From Bacteroidaceae bacterium (GTDB lineage: Bacteria; Bacteroidota; Bacteroidia; Bacteroidales; Barnesiellaceae_A): a DNA stretch of 62,572 nt. The stretch lies in assembly GCA_017555825.1 (NCBI GenBank), contig JAFZFQ010000067.1:1-62572 (forward strand), read 5' to 3'. How positions within the stretch are numbered: the first letter of the stretch is position 1; each line of letters opens with the position of its first letter. Both the position numbers and the translations under genes were made by a program. The notes under the pieces were generated by a model that did not search any database, was not told the origin of the DNA, and worked only from the letters and a program-made list of their open reading frames with translations. Positions 1 through 7,619 of the stretch are shown in pieces.

Positions 1-415
1 AGTGACCCACATTGAAACCCGGCATAAACTCATAGGCCGATATTTCAATAATATATTCGCCTGTTGTCGAGGGTTCTATAACTACCGTAGCCATATCGCT
101 TTCGTCTTCATCCTTGCGCAGGAGCAAGAGTTCGTCATCGACATTTTTATACACCTTGATATCAAGATCGGCAATACGATAATCACCAAAAGCGCAGATA
201 CCATAGGTATATCCGGCATGCAAGGTACGGAAGGTATATTTAGGCTGAGAAGCTACGATATCAAACTCCATGCGTACAATCTCTTGATTGTTATCTACCT
301 CGATATACTGAACTATAGGAGCAGAAACTTCCAAGATATTGCGCATAGATATATCTTGAGCAAATAGCGATGAAACAGCTCCCAACAAAACGATTAATAG
401 AGAAAGTCTTTTCAT
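1..415 (-). CDS. Secreted protein of unknown function (C-terminus off the window)
   Basis: The reading frame begins with a typical signal peptide (MKRLSLLIVLLGAVSSLFAQ) and stays open to the window edge, giving 138 residues of an incomplete protein. The visible mature part is soluble, acidic and likely beta-rich (for example IVRMEFDIV and TTGEYIIEIS), with no motif I recognise. A -7 box lies about 30 bases upstream. It diverges from the DedA gene, so both are read outward from the same short intergenic region. The product is probably periplasmic or surface exposed. Function is unknown. Confidence 0.75.
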   Translation of the reverse strand, partial: MKRLSLLIVLLGAVSSLFAQDISMRNILEVSAPIVQYIEVDNNQEIVRMEFDIVASQPKYTFRTLHAGYTYGICAFGDYRIADLDIKVYKNVDDELLLLRKDEDESDMATVVIEPSTTGEYIIEISAYEFMPGFNVGH

Positions 416-445
416 AGTTTTATATTTTTTAAGGTTACAGTATGG

Positions 446-453
446 CAAATATA
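446..453 (-). promoter_or_regulatory. -7 box for the truncated secreted protein
   Basis: The minus strand reads TATATTTG, an exact match to the Bacteroidota TAnnTTTG box, about 30 bases upstream of the start at 415. No clear -33 TTTG is visible. Confidence 0.55.
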
Positions 454-486
454 TTTATTTTTTTTCACAATCTCACATCAATGTTG

Positions 487-494
487 TACTTTTG
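487..494 (+). promoter_or_regulatory. -7 box for the DedA gene
   Basis: TACTTTTG matches TAnnTTTG and sits 24 bases before the ATG at 518, so the leader would be short. The -33 region is T-rich (TTTTCA) and not canonical. Confidence 0.55.
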
Positions 495-517
495 CACCAA
501 ATTTAAAAACAGAACAC

Positions 518-1147
518 ATGGAATCATTACCTTTTATACAATGGTGTATAGAAAACCTCAATGAGTGGACAATCATCTTGTTGATGACTATTGAGAGCTC
601 ATTTATCCCCTTCCCTTCAGAGATTGTAGTACCCCCTGCAGCCTACTTTGGCGAGATGAGCCTCATCATGGTTATCTTGTGTGCCACAATCGGTGCCGAC
701 ATAGGTGCTATCTTCAACTATTTCTTGGCACAATGGATAGGTCGCCCTATCGTATATAAGTTTGCCGACAGTCGCCTTGGACACATGTGCCTCCTCAGCT
801 CTGAGAAGATAGCCAAGGCCGAGGCCTTCTTCAACAAACACGGTGTAATATCGACATTGATAGGTCGCCTTGTACCGGGTGTGCGTCAGCTCATATCTAT
901 CCCTGCCGGTTTGGCTCGCATGAACTTTGGCAAGTTTATTCTTTATACTACTATCGGTGCCGGTCTATGGAACACCGTGCTTGCCTTTATTGGCTATGGC
1001 TTGCGTTCGGTAGTATCGCCCGAGCAACTCAACGCTACAGTTGAAGAATTTAGCCACTACATCAAGATAGGTATATGGGCTGTACTCGGATTGGTTATTT
1101 TATTTCTGGTTGTTCGCTTCTTCTCACACAAAAAGAAAGCCAATTAA
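518..1147 (+). CDS. DedA/SNARE-associated family membrane protein
   Basis: This 209-residue integral inner-membrane protein has the DedA layout: an amphipathic N-terminus, the early FIPFPSEIV stretch with its conserved acidic residue, a membrane segment around residues 45-65, the central GRLVPGVRQLISIPAG motif near residues 115-130 with the family's essential arginines, and a C-terminal helix ending in a Lys-rich tail (SHKKKAN). Length is normal for the family. Some DedA members recycle undecaprenyl phosphate or other phospholipids across the membrane; which substrate applies here cannot be read from sequence. It stands alone and ends at a strong palindromic terminator shared with galM. Confidence 0.9.
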   Translation: MESLPFIQWCIENLNEWTIILLMTIESSFIPFPSEIVVPPAAYFGEMSLIMVILCATIGADIGAIFNYFLAQWIGRPIVYKFADSRLGHMCLLSSEKIAKAEAFFNKHGVISTLIGRLVPGVRQLISIPAGLARMNFGKFILYTTIGAGLWNTVLAFIGYGLRSVVSPEQLNATVEEFSHYIKIGIWAVLGLVILFLVVRFFSHKKKAN

Positions 1148-1157
1148 GAGGACTACA

Positions 1158-1199
1158 ATATATAACAAAAGCGGCTCGCGAGCCGCTTTTGTTATATAT
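1158..1199. terminator. Bidirectional terminator: perfect 42-base palindrome
   Basis: The sequence is self-complementary over all 42 bases, with a GC-rich centre (GCGGCTCGCGAGCCGC) flanked by AAAA/TTTT and TATA arms. It lies between the convergent DedA and galM-like genes and would give an A-tract, stem and U-tract arrangement on either strand. Confidence 0.85.
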
Positions 1200-1216
1200 A
1201 GACGTTGCGTAATTTA

Positions 1217-2347
1217 TCATTGCTCTACAGAGAATTTGTAGGCACAAAACGCTTCGTATGTCTCGCCGGGGCGCAACACGGGCGAAGGCCAATGCGGATA
1301 GTTGGGACTGTTGGGGTACTTTTGAGTCTCCAACACGATTGCCGAGCGATAGTTGCACGGAACTCCACCCTTGCCCACAACCGAGCCGTCGAGGAAGTTA
1401 CCCGAGTATACTTGCAAGCCGGGTTGGTCGGTATACACTTCCAATACAATACCCGATGCAGGCGATACCAATCGAGCTGCTACTTGCGACATATCGCCGG
1501 CAGTATCGAGCACCCAGTTGTGGTCGATACCCATACCATAGCGCAACTGCTCGGTATCTTGACCTACACGCTCACCTACAGCCACAGGAGTGCGGAAGTC
1601 CATAGGTGTACCCTCAACAGCAAGTATCTCGCCGGTAGTCATCAACGTAGAGTCGACAGGTGTGTAACCCGAGGCGTTGATGTAGAAAAGATAGTCGGCA
1701 TTGCTCTTTGATGCATCACCGTCAAGATTGAAATAGGCATGATTGGCAAGATTTACGATTGTTGTCTTGTCGGTTGTCGCGCTAAATTGTATGGCTATAG
1801 CATTGTCATGAGTAAGTGTATAAGCCACACGACACATCATATTGCCGGGAAAACCCTCTTCGCCATCAGCAGCAAGGTAGGTCATAACGATAGTAGTATC
1901 GGTTACCGACTCCACGTCAAATACTTGTGTTTGAAAGCCACGAGGACCACCATGCAAGCAGTGACCATAGTTGTTGCAAGGCAATTGATAGGCTTCGCCA
2001 TCGAGTGTGATGCGACCATGATCTATACGATTGGCATAGCGACCCACGATTGCACCAAAGTCGGTTGCTTTCTCTACATATCCTTGTATAGAGTCAAAAC
2101 CCAATATCACATCACGCATAACGCCCTCGCGATCGGGAACCATGGCCGACACAATGCGTGCGCCGTGGTTGGTGAAACATACCTCCATGCCATTGGCATT
2201 TTGCAACACATAGAGGTCGGTATTTTTACCCTCTATCTCGGCTACAAAATTCGCACGTTGCAAGCCCGAGAGGGTCGTATTCTCTTGCACATGGCCACAA
2301 GCTACGAGCAGGAGGGCCGAAAATATTGTCAATAAGCTATTTTTCAT
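1217..2347 (-). CDS. galM: Aldose 1-epimerase (mutarotase), lipoprotein
   Basis: The 376-residue protein starts with a lipoprotein signal (MKNSLLTIFSALLLVACGH, lipobox LVAC), so it is likely anchored in the envelope. The mature part is a GalM-type mutarotase: VCFTNHGARIVSAMVPDREG, the QGYVEKATDFGAIVGRYANRI region, YQLPCNNYGHCLHGGPRGF with the catalytic-type His, NHAYFNLDG, and GIDHNWVLD near the C-terminus, where a conserved Glu follows (VLETQ). It interconverts alpha and beta anomers of hexoses. It follows the sialate O-acetylesterase gene by 20 bases on the same strand, so the pair is probably one glycan-processing operon. The envelope location suggests action on sugars released outside the cytoplasm. 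Confidence 0.92.
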   Translation of the reverse strand: MKNSLLTIFSALLLVACGHVQENTTLSGLQRANFVAEIEGKNTDLYVLQNANGMEVCFTNHGARIVSAMVPDREGVMRDVILGFDSIQGYVEKATDFGAIVGRYANRIDHGRITLDGEAYQLPCNNYGHCLHGGPRGFQTQVFDVESVTDTTIVMTYLAADGEEGFPGNMMCRVAYTLTHDNAIAIQFSATTDKTTIVNLANHAYFNLDGDASKSNADYLFYINASGYTPVDSTLMTTGEILAVEGTPMDFRTPVAVGERVGQDTEQLRYGMGIDHNWVLDTAGDMSQVAARLVSPASGIVLEVYTDQPGLQVYSGNFLDGSVVGKGGVPCNYRSAIVLETQKYPNSPNYPHWPSPVLRPGETYEAFCAYKFSVEQ

Positions 2348-2367
2348 CTCTTTTTTATTATATCACA

Positions 2368-4287
2368 TTATTTTTCAATTTGAGCCTCAAAGGGAGTTGT
2401 AGCCAAACCTTCGCTATTGTAGAGGTTGGCATCATCGGGGTTATCGGCCCAAGCATAACGCACCTTGACGGGATTTTGTACCTTGTCGCACCACACGGTC
2501 ACCTCATCTTTGGCTGTAAGCAATGCTTGTGCATAGTGGTACACACCATCTTCGCCGGCAACAGCAAAGCCACAGAGGTAGCCATAACGGCCATGTACCT
2601 CGAGTCCATCGGCAACGTTGTCGAGCGTTACTATCAACTTATTGCCCGCTTGCTTTACTTGCTTGCACATGGGGCTGAGGTGATATACTTGCTCCATGCC
2701 ATAGTCGTTGTGCAAGGCATGGCGAGCCAATCGAGCACCTACATCTTGCTTGTTGCGAGGGTGAATATCATTGGCCTCGCCCAAATCTATAATGACAGCC
2801 TGGCCGGTGCGAGGCAACGCAAGAGTAGCTGTTTGTGCATCGCGCAATCGAGCCCAATTGCTCTCAACGGGTATCTCAACAGGTTGCATAAAGTTGGCCA
2901 ACTGCACCCAATAGAAGGGGAACTCATACCCCCAGCGTGCGCGCCAATCGTTAATCATTGCGGGGAAGAGATCGTAATACTGATAGGCACGGTCAGTGTT
3001 ATTGCAACCTTGGTACCATATCACACCACGCATACCCAAGCCTATCATGGGGTGTATCATACCATTGAAAAGCAATGCGGGGAACGAGTTGGGGCCTACA
3101 TTGGTATAGTTATAATCGGTGTTAGATACTGAGACTTTGTAGCTCCACTCACCACAGAGCGATATGCGTCGGCCATCGATCATGATGTACATGTCCGACT
3201 CATTGCCCCATATACCGCCACCGCTACCGCCGTCGGTTACTTTTACAACAATTTCGTTTTCGGCAGCCAAAGCCTCGGTAGGCACAATATAGGTGCGCAA
3301 CACATTGTATCCGTGAGTCTCGCCAATAAAATTACCATTGACCCAAGTGCGATCTGAGTCATCGATGCAAGCAAGCGACAAGATAGCACTCTTACCGAGC
3401 AAATCTTCGGGAAGTGTAAATTTGTAGCTCATCCACACCACACCATCGAGCGAACCCAAGTCGTCATTGCTCCACAACAAAGGAGCCTTGTGAGTAGCCC
3501 AAGTAGAGCGGTCGACAGTAGGCATATACCATTTTTCATTCTCACCTACATCCTCACGTATAGCCTTCTCAAAGGCACGATATTGTTCTTGACTATTGGC
3601 GATATAGGCCTCTATGCCATCGGCTTGCATAAGGGTGAGTTGCTCGCTGTATTGGGGGAAGTTACTTATCGATTCGAGGCTCATCCATGTCTCGATGTCG
3701 GTACCACCCCACGACGAGTTGATAAAGCCCACGGGCACACCGGTCTCGACATGTACATTGCGTGCAAAGAAATAACCCACAGCCGAGAAGTCGTGAGCCG
3801 TAGCCGAGCTACACACTTGCCATGCACCGCGCAAGTCGCTTTGAGGCTTATACTCCATTGCTTGAGCCACATTGAACGAGCGCATCATGGGGTAATTGGC
3901 ATTTGCCACCTCATACTCGGCATTGCGCACGTCGCGCAAGCGCCACTCCATATTCGACTGGCCACTACACAACCACACCTCGCCCATGAGGACATCTTCA
4001 AATTTTACCATCTCCTTGCCCGATTTCACCACCATGGTGTAAGGGCCACCTGCTTGCAAAGCAGGGAGAGAAACACTCCAATGACCGGCTTTATCGGCCT
4101 TAGTAGCAGCCTTTTTACCAGCCAATTCTACAACAACACGCTTACCGGGAGCAGCCTCGCCCCACACTTTCACAGGCATATCGCGTTGCAATACCATGTG
4201 GTCGCCAAAGAAAGCCGGCAATTGCAACTGAGCCATAGCTACTGCCACACAACACAATATGACAGTGAGAGCCAAAAATCGTTTCAT
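2368..4287 (-). CDS. Sialate O-acetylesterase, secreted (SGNH/SASA domain)
   Basis: This 639-residue protein has a Sec signal peptide (MKRFLALTVILCCVAVAMAQ). An N-terminal beta region (FFGDHMVLQRDMPVKVWG) precedes the SGNH block with the catalytic serine in WLCSGQSNMEW (about S111). FINSSWGGTDIETW follows, and the C-terminal block LGEANDIHPRNKQDVG holds the Asp-x-x-His pair. A jelly-roll-like insertion (residues about 260-380) separates the blocks, as in many Bacteroidota SASA proteins. The family removes O-acetyl groups from sialic acids, and some members act on other acetylated glycans, so the exact substrate is uncertain. It is the first gene of an operon with galM. Confidence 0.9.
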   Translation of the reverse strand: MKRFLALTVILCCVAVAMAQLQLPAFFGDHMVLQRDMPVKVWGEAAPGKRVVVELAGKKAATKADKAGHWSVSLPALQAGGPYTMVVKSGKEMVKFEDVLMGEVWLCSGQSNMEWRLRDVRNAEYEVANANYPMMRSFNVAQAMEYKPQSDLRGAWQVCSSATAHDFSAVGYFFARNVHVETGVPVGFINSSWGGTDIETWMSLESISNFPQYSEQLTLMQADGIEAYIANSQEQYRAFEKAIREDVGENEKWYMPTVDRSTWATHKAPLLWSNDDLGSLDGVVWMSYKFTLPEDLLGKSAILSLACIDDSDRTWVNGNFIGETHGYNVLRTYIVPTEALAAENEIVVKVTDGGSGGGIWGNESDMYIMIDGRRISLCGEWSYKVSVSNTDYNYTNVGPNSFPALLFNGMIHPMIGLGMRGVIWYQGCNNTDRAYQYYDLFPAMINDWRARWGYEFPFYWVQLANFMQPVEIPVESNWARLRDAQTATLALPRTGQAVIIDLGEANDIHPRNKQDVGARLARHALHNDYGMEQVYHLSPMCKQVKQAGNKLIVTLDNVADGLEVHGRYGYLCGFAVAGEDGVYHYAQALLTAKDEVTVWCDKVQNPVKVRYAWADNPDDANLYNSEGLATTPFEAQIEK

Positions 4288-4362
4288 AATTGTTTGTTTT
4301 GATTATTAGAGAAGTGAGCAGCCTGAGCTACTCGGTTTTTTACCTTAAAAATTCTTTAAATG

Positions 4363-4370
4363 CAAATTTA
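4363..4370 (-). promoter_or_regulatory. -7 box for the acetylesterase-galM operon
   Basis: The minus strand reads TAAATTTG, an exact TAnnTTTG match, about 75 bases upstream of the ATG at 4287. No -33 element with the right spacing is visible. Confidence 0.5.
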
Positions 4371-4445
4371 ATAAAAAAACTAAAACACCCACCCTGTTAT
4401 TATCAAAATAAATCAAAACCCCAATGTAACAATACAATAGATATA

Positions 4446-4485
4446 TAAAAGACGATAGGCCACACCCCGAGGTGCAGCCTATCGT
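4446..4485 (-). terminator. Terminator of efp
   Basis: A 9-base stem (ACGATAGGC with GCCTATCGT) encloses a nested CACC/GGTG stem. On the minus strand it is followed by CTTTTATAT. It lies 23 bases beyond the efp stop codon. Confidence 0.75.
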
Positions 4486-4507
4486 ATGGGTCGATGAAAT
4501 ATCGTTA

Positions 4508-5071
4508 TTACTTAACGCGCTCGATATAGTCGCCAGAACGAGTATCGATACGTACTTTGTCGCCAGTGTTGATGAAGAGGGGAACGCGTACCTCGGCACC
4601 TGTCTCAACAGTAGCAGGTTTCAATGTGTTGGTAGCAGTATCACCCTTGATACCGGGCTCTGTGTAAGTAACTTCGAGCACAACGTTGAGGGGCATTTCG
4701 CAAGTAAGAATAGTATCGGTAGCAGCGTGTACCATAGCCTCGCAGATGTCGCCTTCTTTCAAGAACTTAACACCATCGATGCTCTCGCCGGGGATAGATA
4801 CTTGCTCGTAAGTCTCTGTGTGCATGAAGTTGTAGCCCATATCATCTTTGTAAAGATATTGGTAGGGACGACGCTCGATGCGAACTTCCTCTACTTTTAC
4901 ACCCGAGTTCCAAGTTTTATCAAGGATACGACCTGTAACAACGTTGCGGAGTTTTGTACGCACGAAAGCAGGACCTTTACCGGGTTTAACGTGAAGGAAT
5001 TCAACGATGAAGTAGTAAGTACCGTCGATATCGAGGCACATACCATTTTTAAAATCAGCTGTAGTTGCCAT
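4508..5071 (-). CDS. efp: Elongation factor P
   Basis: The 187-residue protein is a full-length EF-P: a KOW-like N-terminal domain with the tip loop VKPGKGPAF, where the lysine is the position modified in many bacteria, the central OB domain ([20 protein letters not shown]), and the C-terminal OB domain with the signature [16 protein letters not shown] followed by [32 protein letters not shown]. It binds between the ribosomal P and E sites and relieves stalling at polyproline stretches. No EF-P modification enzyme is encoded nearby. It is a single-gene unit with its own promoter box and terminator. Confidence 0.97.
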   Translation of the reverse strand: MATTADFKNGMCLDIDGTYYFIVEFLHVKPGKGPAFVRTKLRNVVTGRILDKTWNSGVKVEEVRIERRPYQYLYKDDMGYNFMHTETYEQVSIPGESIDGVKFLKEGDICEAMVHAATDTILTCEMPLNVVLEVTYTEPGIKGDTATNTLKPATVETGAEVRVPLFINTGDKVRIDTRSGDYIERVK

Positions 5072-5130
5072 AATGTTTCTTATTTAATTTGTAATTTTCC
5101 TATATCCAGACGCCTTACTTTAAGGCCACG

Positions 5131-5162
5131 CAAAGGTAATTATTTTTGCAATACCTTGCAAT
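5131..5162 (-). promoter_or_regulatory. efp promoter
   Basis: On the minus strand a -7 box TACCTTTG (5131-5138) is preceded, 20 bases further up, by ATTG (5159-5162), close to the TTTG -33 element. It predicts a leader of about 55 bases before the ATG at 5071. Confidence 0.65.
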
Positions 5163-5197
5163 ATGCACACTCACAAAGTAAGCGAAAAACTTGTTTA

Positions 5198-6445
5198 TCA
5201 GTCACGACTCAGCAACAAGTCGACAAGCATCATGATAGCTCGTTGTGTGGCTCGCTCGATGATAAATGCACGAGTACCCACAAAGTGTGCACATTCGCTC
5301 ACAACCTTATCTCCGCAGCACACGGCTATCCACACAGTACCCACCGGCTTGTCGGGTGTACCACCATCGGGACCTGCTATACCCGACGTTGCTATAGCGC
5401 ATGTTGTGCCCGCCATGCGACAAGCACCCACAGCCATGGCCTCAACTACGGGTTGGCTCACTGCTCCATGCGCATCGAGTGCATCTTGTGGCACGCCCAG
5501 CACTCTGTGCTTCACATCGTTGCTATAGGCTACTACCGAGCCATTAAAGTAGGCCGAGCTACCGGGTATTAGCGTTATTTCGTGCGCAATGTTACCACCC
5601 GTACAACTCTCGGCTGTAGCTACTGTAAGTTTTCTATCGAGCAATATCTTGCCCAAAGCACCTCCGAGAGTAGTGTCTTCCTCACAAAATATATCACCTC
5701 CAAGTAAGACACGAAGTTTTTCGACCATTTCATCGAGAATATTCGACAACATAGCCTCGTCGTTGCCTCTTGCTGTGAGGCGCAAACGCACCACACCCGG
5801 CATGGGAAGATAGGCCAACTTGATACAAGAAGGCAACTGAGCTTCAAAGGCAGTCAATCGCTCGGATAAGCCCGACTCGGTATTGCGAAAGACCATCAAC
5901 GTGCGGTGTAAAATGGCATCATGATCGCCATAATGCGTACGCAAGCGCTGCAACACCTCGCCCTTCATAGCCACGCGCATCTCATTGGGCACTCCCGGCA
6001 TGGCTACAAGCACCTTAGAACCATGCTCAAACCACATTACCGGTGCTGTACCCACGGGATTGGGTATGACGGTACACACATCGGGCACCTCGGCCTGGCG
6101 GCGAGTAGATTCGTTCATCTGCAAGCCTCTGCCCGCAAAGTAGCGAAGATTTTGCTCATATACACTCTGGTCAAAAATCATCTTACCGCCAAAGTAGGCA
6201 CACAACACAGGCTTGGTAACATCGTCGGATGTAGGGCCTAAACCGCCTGTCATCAGCACCACATCTACACGCGAAAATGCCGATGCAATGGCCTCTTTTA
6301 TATCATCGGCCCCATCGCTGATGGTGGTAATGCGACTCACCTCCCAGCCCTGCTTATTGAGCTCGGTGGCCATCCACTTCGAGTTGGTATCGAGCACCTG
6401 GCCGATAAGCAACTCATCGCCTATAACAATAATCTCGCTCTTCAT
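5198..6445 (-). CDS. cinA: CinA-family protein: nucleotide-binding domain plus NMN deamidase domain
   Basis: The start at 6445 (MKSEIIVIGDELLIG) is chosen because the longer reading frame would run back into tsaD. The 415-residue protein has the two usual CinA domains. The N-terminal MoCF-like domain carries GDELLIGQVLDTNS and the MTGGLGPTSDDVTKP motif. The C-terminal domain carries TVATAESCTGGNIAHEIT, GSVVAYSNDVKHRVLGV and SGIAGPDGGTPDKPVGTVW, typical of nicotinamide mononucleotide deamidase. The protein salvages pyridine nucleotides. It follows tsaD by 7 bases, so the two are probably co-transcribed. Confidence 0.93.
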   Translation of the reverse strand: MKSEIIVIGDELLIGQVLDTNSKWMATELNKQGWEVSRITTISDGADDIKEAIASAFSRVDVVLMTGGLGPTSDDVTKPVLCAYFGGKMIFDQSVYEQNLRYFAGRGLQMNESTRRQAEVPDVCTVIPNPVGTAPVMWFEHGSKVLVAMPGVPNEMRVAMKGEVLQRLRTHYGDHDAILHRTLMVFRNTESGLSERLTAFEAQLPSCIKLAYLPMPGVVRLRLTARGNDEAMLSNILDEMVEKLRVLLGGDIFCEEDTTLGGALGKILLDRKLTVATAESCTGGNIAHEITLIPGSSAYFNGSVVAYSNDVKHRVLGVPQDALDAHGAVSQPVVEAMAVGACRMAGTTCAIATSGIAGPDGGTPDKPVGTVWIAVCCGDKVVSECAHFVGTRAFIIERATQRAIMMLVDLLLSRD

Positions 6446-6452
6446 TGTATGA

Positions 6453-7472
6453 TTATAATTCGACACGAGCAAAGGGAGCCTTGCTCATATCACAGAAGTC
6501 TTTATCTTGATACTTGAAGTAACCTGTAATAGCCACCATAGCAGCATTGTCGGTAGTAAATGAGAGACGGGGCAAGTGTATGCGCCAGCCATACTTCTGA
6601 GCATATTGCTCAAAGGCCGCACGCACAGCCGAGTTGGCCGATACACCACCGGCAACAGCCACCTCTTTGATACCGGTCTCTTTCACGGCCTTGTTGAGCT
6701 TATCCATGAGTATAGCTACTATGGTCGACTGCAACGACGCACACAAGTCACACTTGTTTTTTTCGATGAAATCGGCATCTTCTTTCAATCTGTCACGCAA
6801 GAGATAGAGAAACGAAGTCTTCAATCCACTGAAACTGTAATCCAGCCCCGGTATATGAGGCTTGTTGAATGTAAATGCCTGGGGATTACCCTCTTGAGCC
6901 AAACGGTCTATTACGGGGCCTCCCGGATAGGGCAATCCCATCACCTTGGCACACTTATCGAAGGCTTCGCCGGCAGCGTCGTCGATTGTTTGACCTATCA
7001 CCTCCATTTTGTCGTATGACGTTACTTTGATTATCTGCGAATTACCACCCGACACCAAGAGGCACAAAAAGGGAAAACGAGGCGGATTATACTCTACCCC
7101 GGGTTGCTCTATAAAGTGTGCCAACACGTGCGCCTGCAAGTGGTTGACATCAACCATAGGTATGTCGAGTGCTGTAGCCAATCCCTTGGCAAAAGATGTA
7201 CCCACCAACAACGAGCCCATCAAGCCCGGCCCGCGGGTAAACGCAATAGCATCTATCTCGCTCTTGTCTATGCCGGCACGCTTTATCGCCTCCGACACCA
7301 CGGGAACAATATTTTGTTGATGCGCACGAGACGCCAGCTCCGGCACGACACCGCCATAAGCCTCATGCACAGCCTGTCCGGCTATCACATTCGACAACAA
7401 GACACCATCTCTTATCACCGCCGAAGAAGTATCATCGCACGACGACTCTATACCCAATATTGTAATACTCAT
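6453..7472 (-). CDS. tsaD: tRNA N6-adenosine threonylcarbamoyltransferase
   Basis: TsaD transfers the threonylcarbamoyl group to A37 of tRNAs that read ANN codons, working with TsaB and TsaE, which are not in the window. The 339-residue protein begins MSITILGIESSCDDTSSA. The metal-binding HxxxH lies in VNHLQAHVLAHF, and the ATPase-fold motifs TIDDAAGEAFDKCAKVMG, YPGGPVIDRLA, DYSFSGLKTSFLY and AVAGGVSANSAVR are all present. The start at 7472 is preferred because a promoter box at 7521-7528 places transcription start near 7515, which rules out the longer frame starting at 7523. Confidence 0.97.
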   Translation of the reverse strand: MSITILGIESSCDDTSSAVIRDGVLLSNVIAGQAVHEAYGGVVPELASRAHQQNIVPVVSEAIKRAGIDKSEIDAIAFTRGPGLMGSLLVGTSFAKGLATALDIPMVDVNHLQAHVLAHFIEQPGVEYNPPRFPFLCLLVSGGNSQIIKVTSYDKMEVIGQTIDDAAGEAFDKCAKVMGLPYPGGPVIDRLAQEGNPQAFTFNKPHIPGLDYSFSGLKTSFLYLLRDRLKEDADFIEKNKCDLCASLQSTIVAILMDKLNKAVKETGIKEVAVAGGVSANSAVRAAFEQYAQKYGWRIHLPRLSFTTDNAAMVAITGYFKYQDKDFCDMSKAPFARVEL

Positions 7473-7520
7473 ATCTATTATAGTTTTGAGGTATTGATAA
7501 ACACCGTTTACTAAGAATTG

Positions 7521-7528
7521 CAAAATTA
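7521..7528 (-). promoter_or_regulatory. -7 box for tsaD-cinA
   Basis: The minus strand reads TAATTTTG, an exact TAnnTTTG match, about 50 bases before the tsaD start. It also decides the start codon, because the alternative ATG at 7523 falls inside it. Confidence 0.55.
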
Positions 7529-7593
7529 AATATTTTATGCGAAAGAAAGAAAGTTTTGACTACATCAATCATGGCGATGTCTTAAAAATTAGC

Positions 7594-7601
7594 TAACTTT
7601 G
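7594..7601 (+). promoter_or_regulatory. -7 box for the TamB-like gene
   Basis: TAACTTTG matches the Bacteroidota -7 consensus and sits 18 bases before the ATG at 7620, giving a very short leader. No -33 TTTG at the expected distance. Confidence 0.55.
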
Positions 7602-7619
7602 TACGCTTAGTCATAAAGA

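Noticed and set aside
1217..2335. Long plus-strand frames opposite the galM and acetylesterase genes
   Set aside because: They are antisense shadows of clear minus-strand enzymes and lack coherent protein features.
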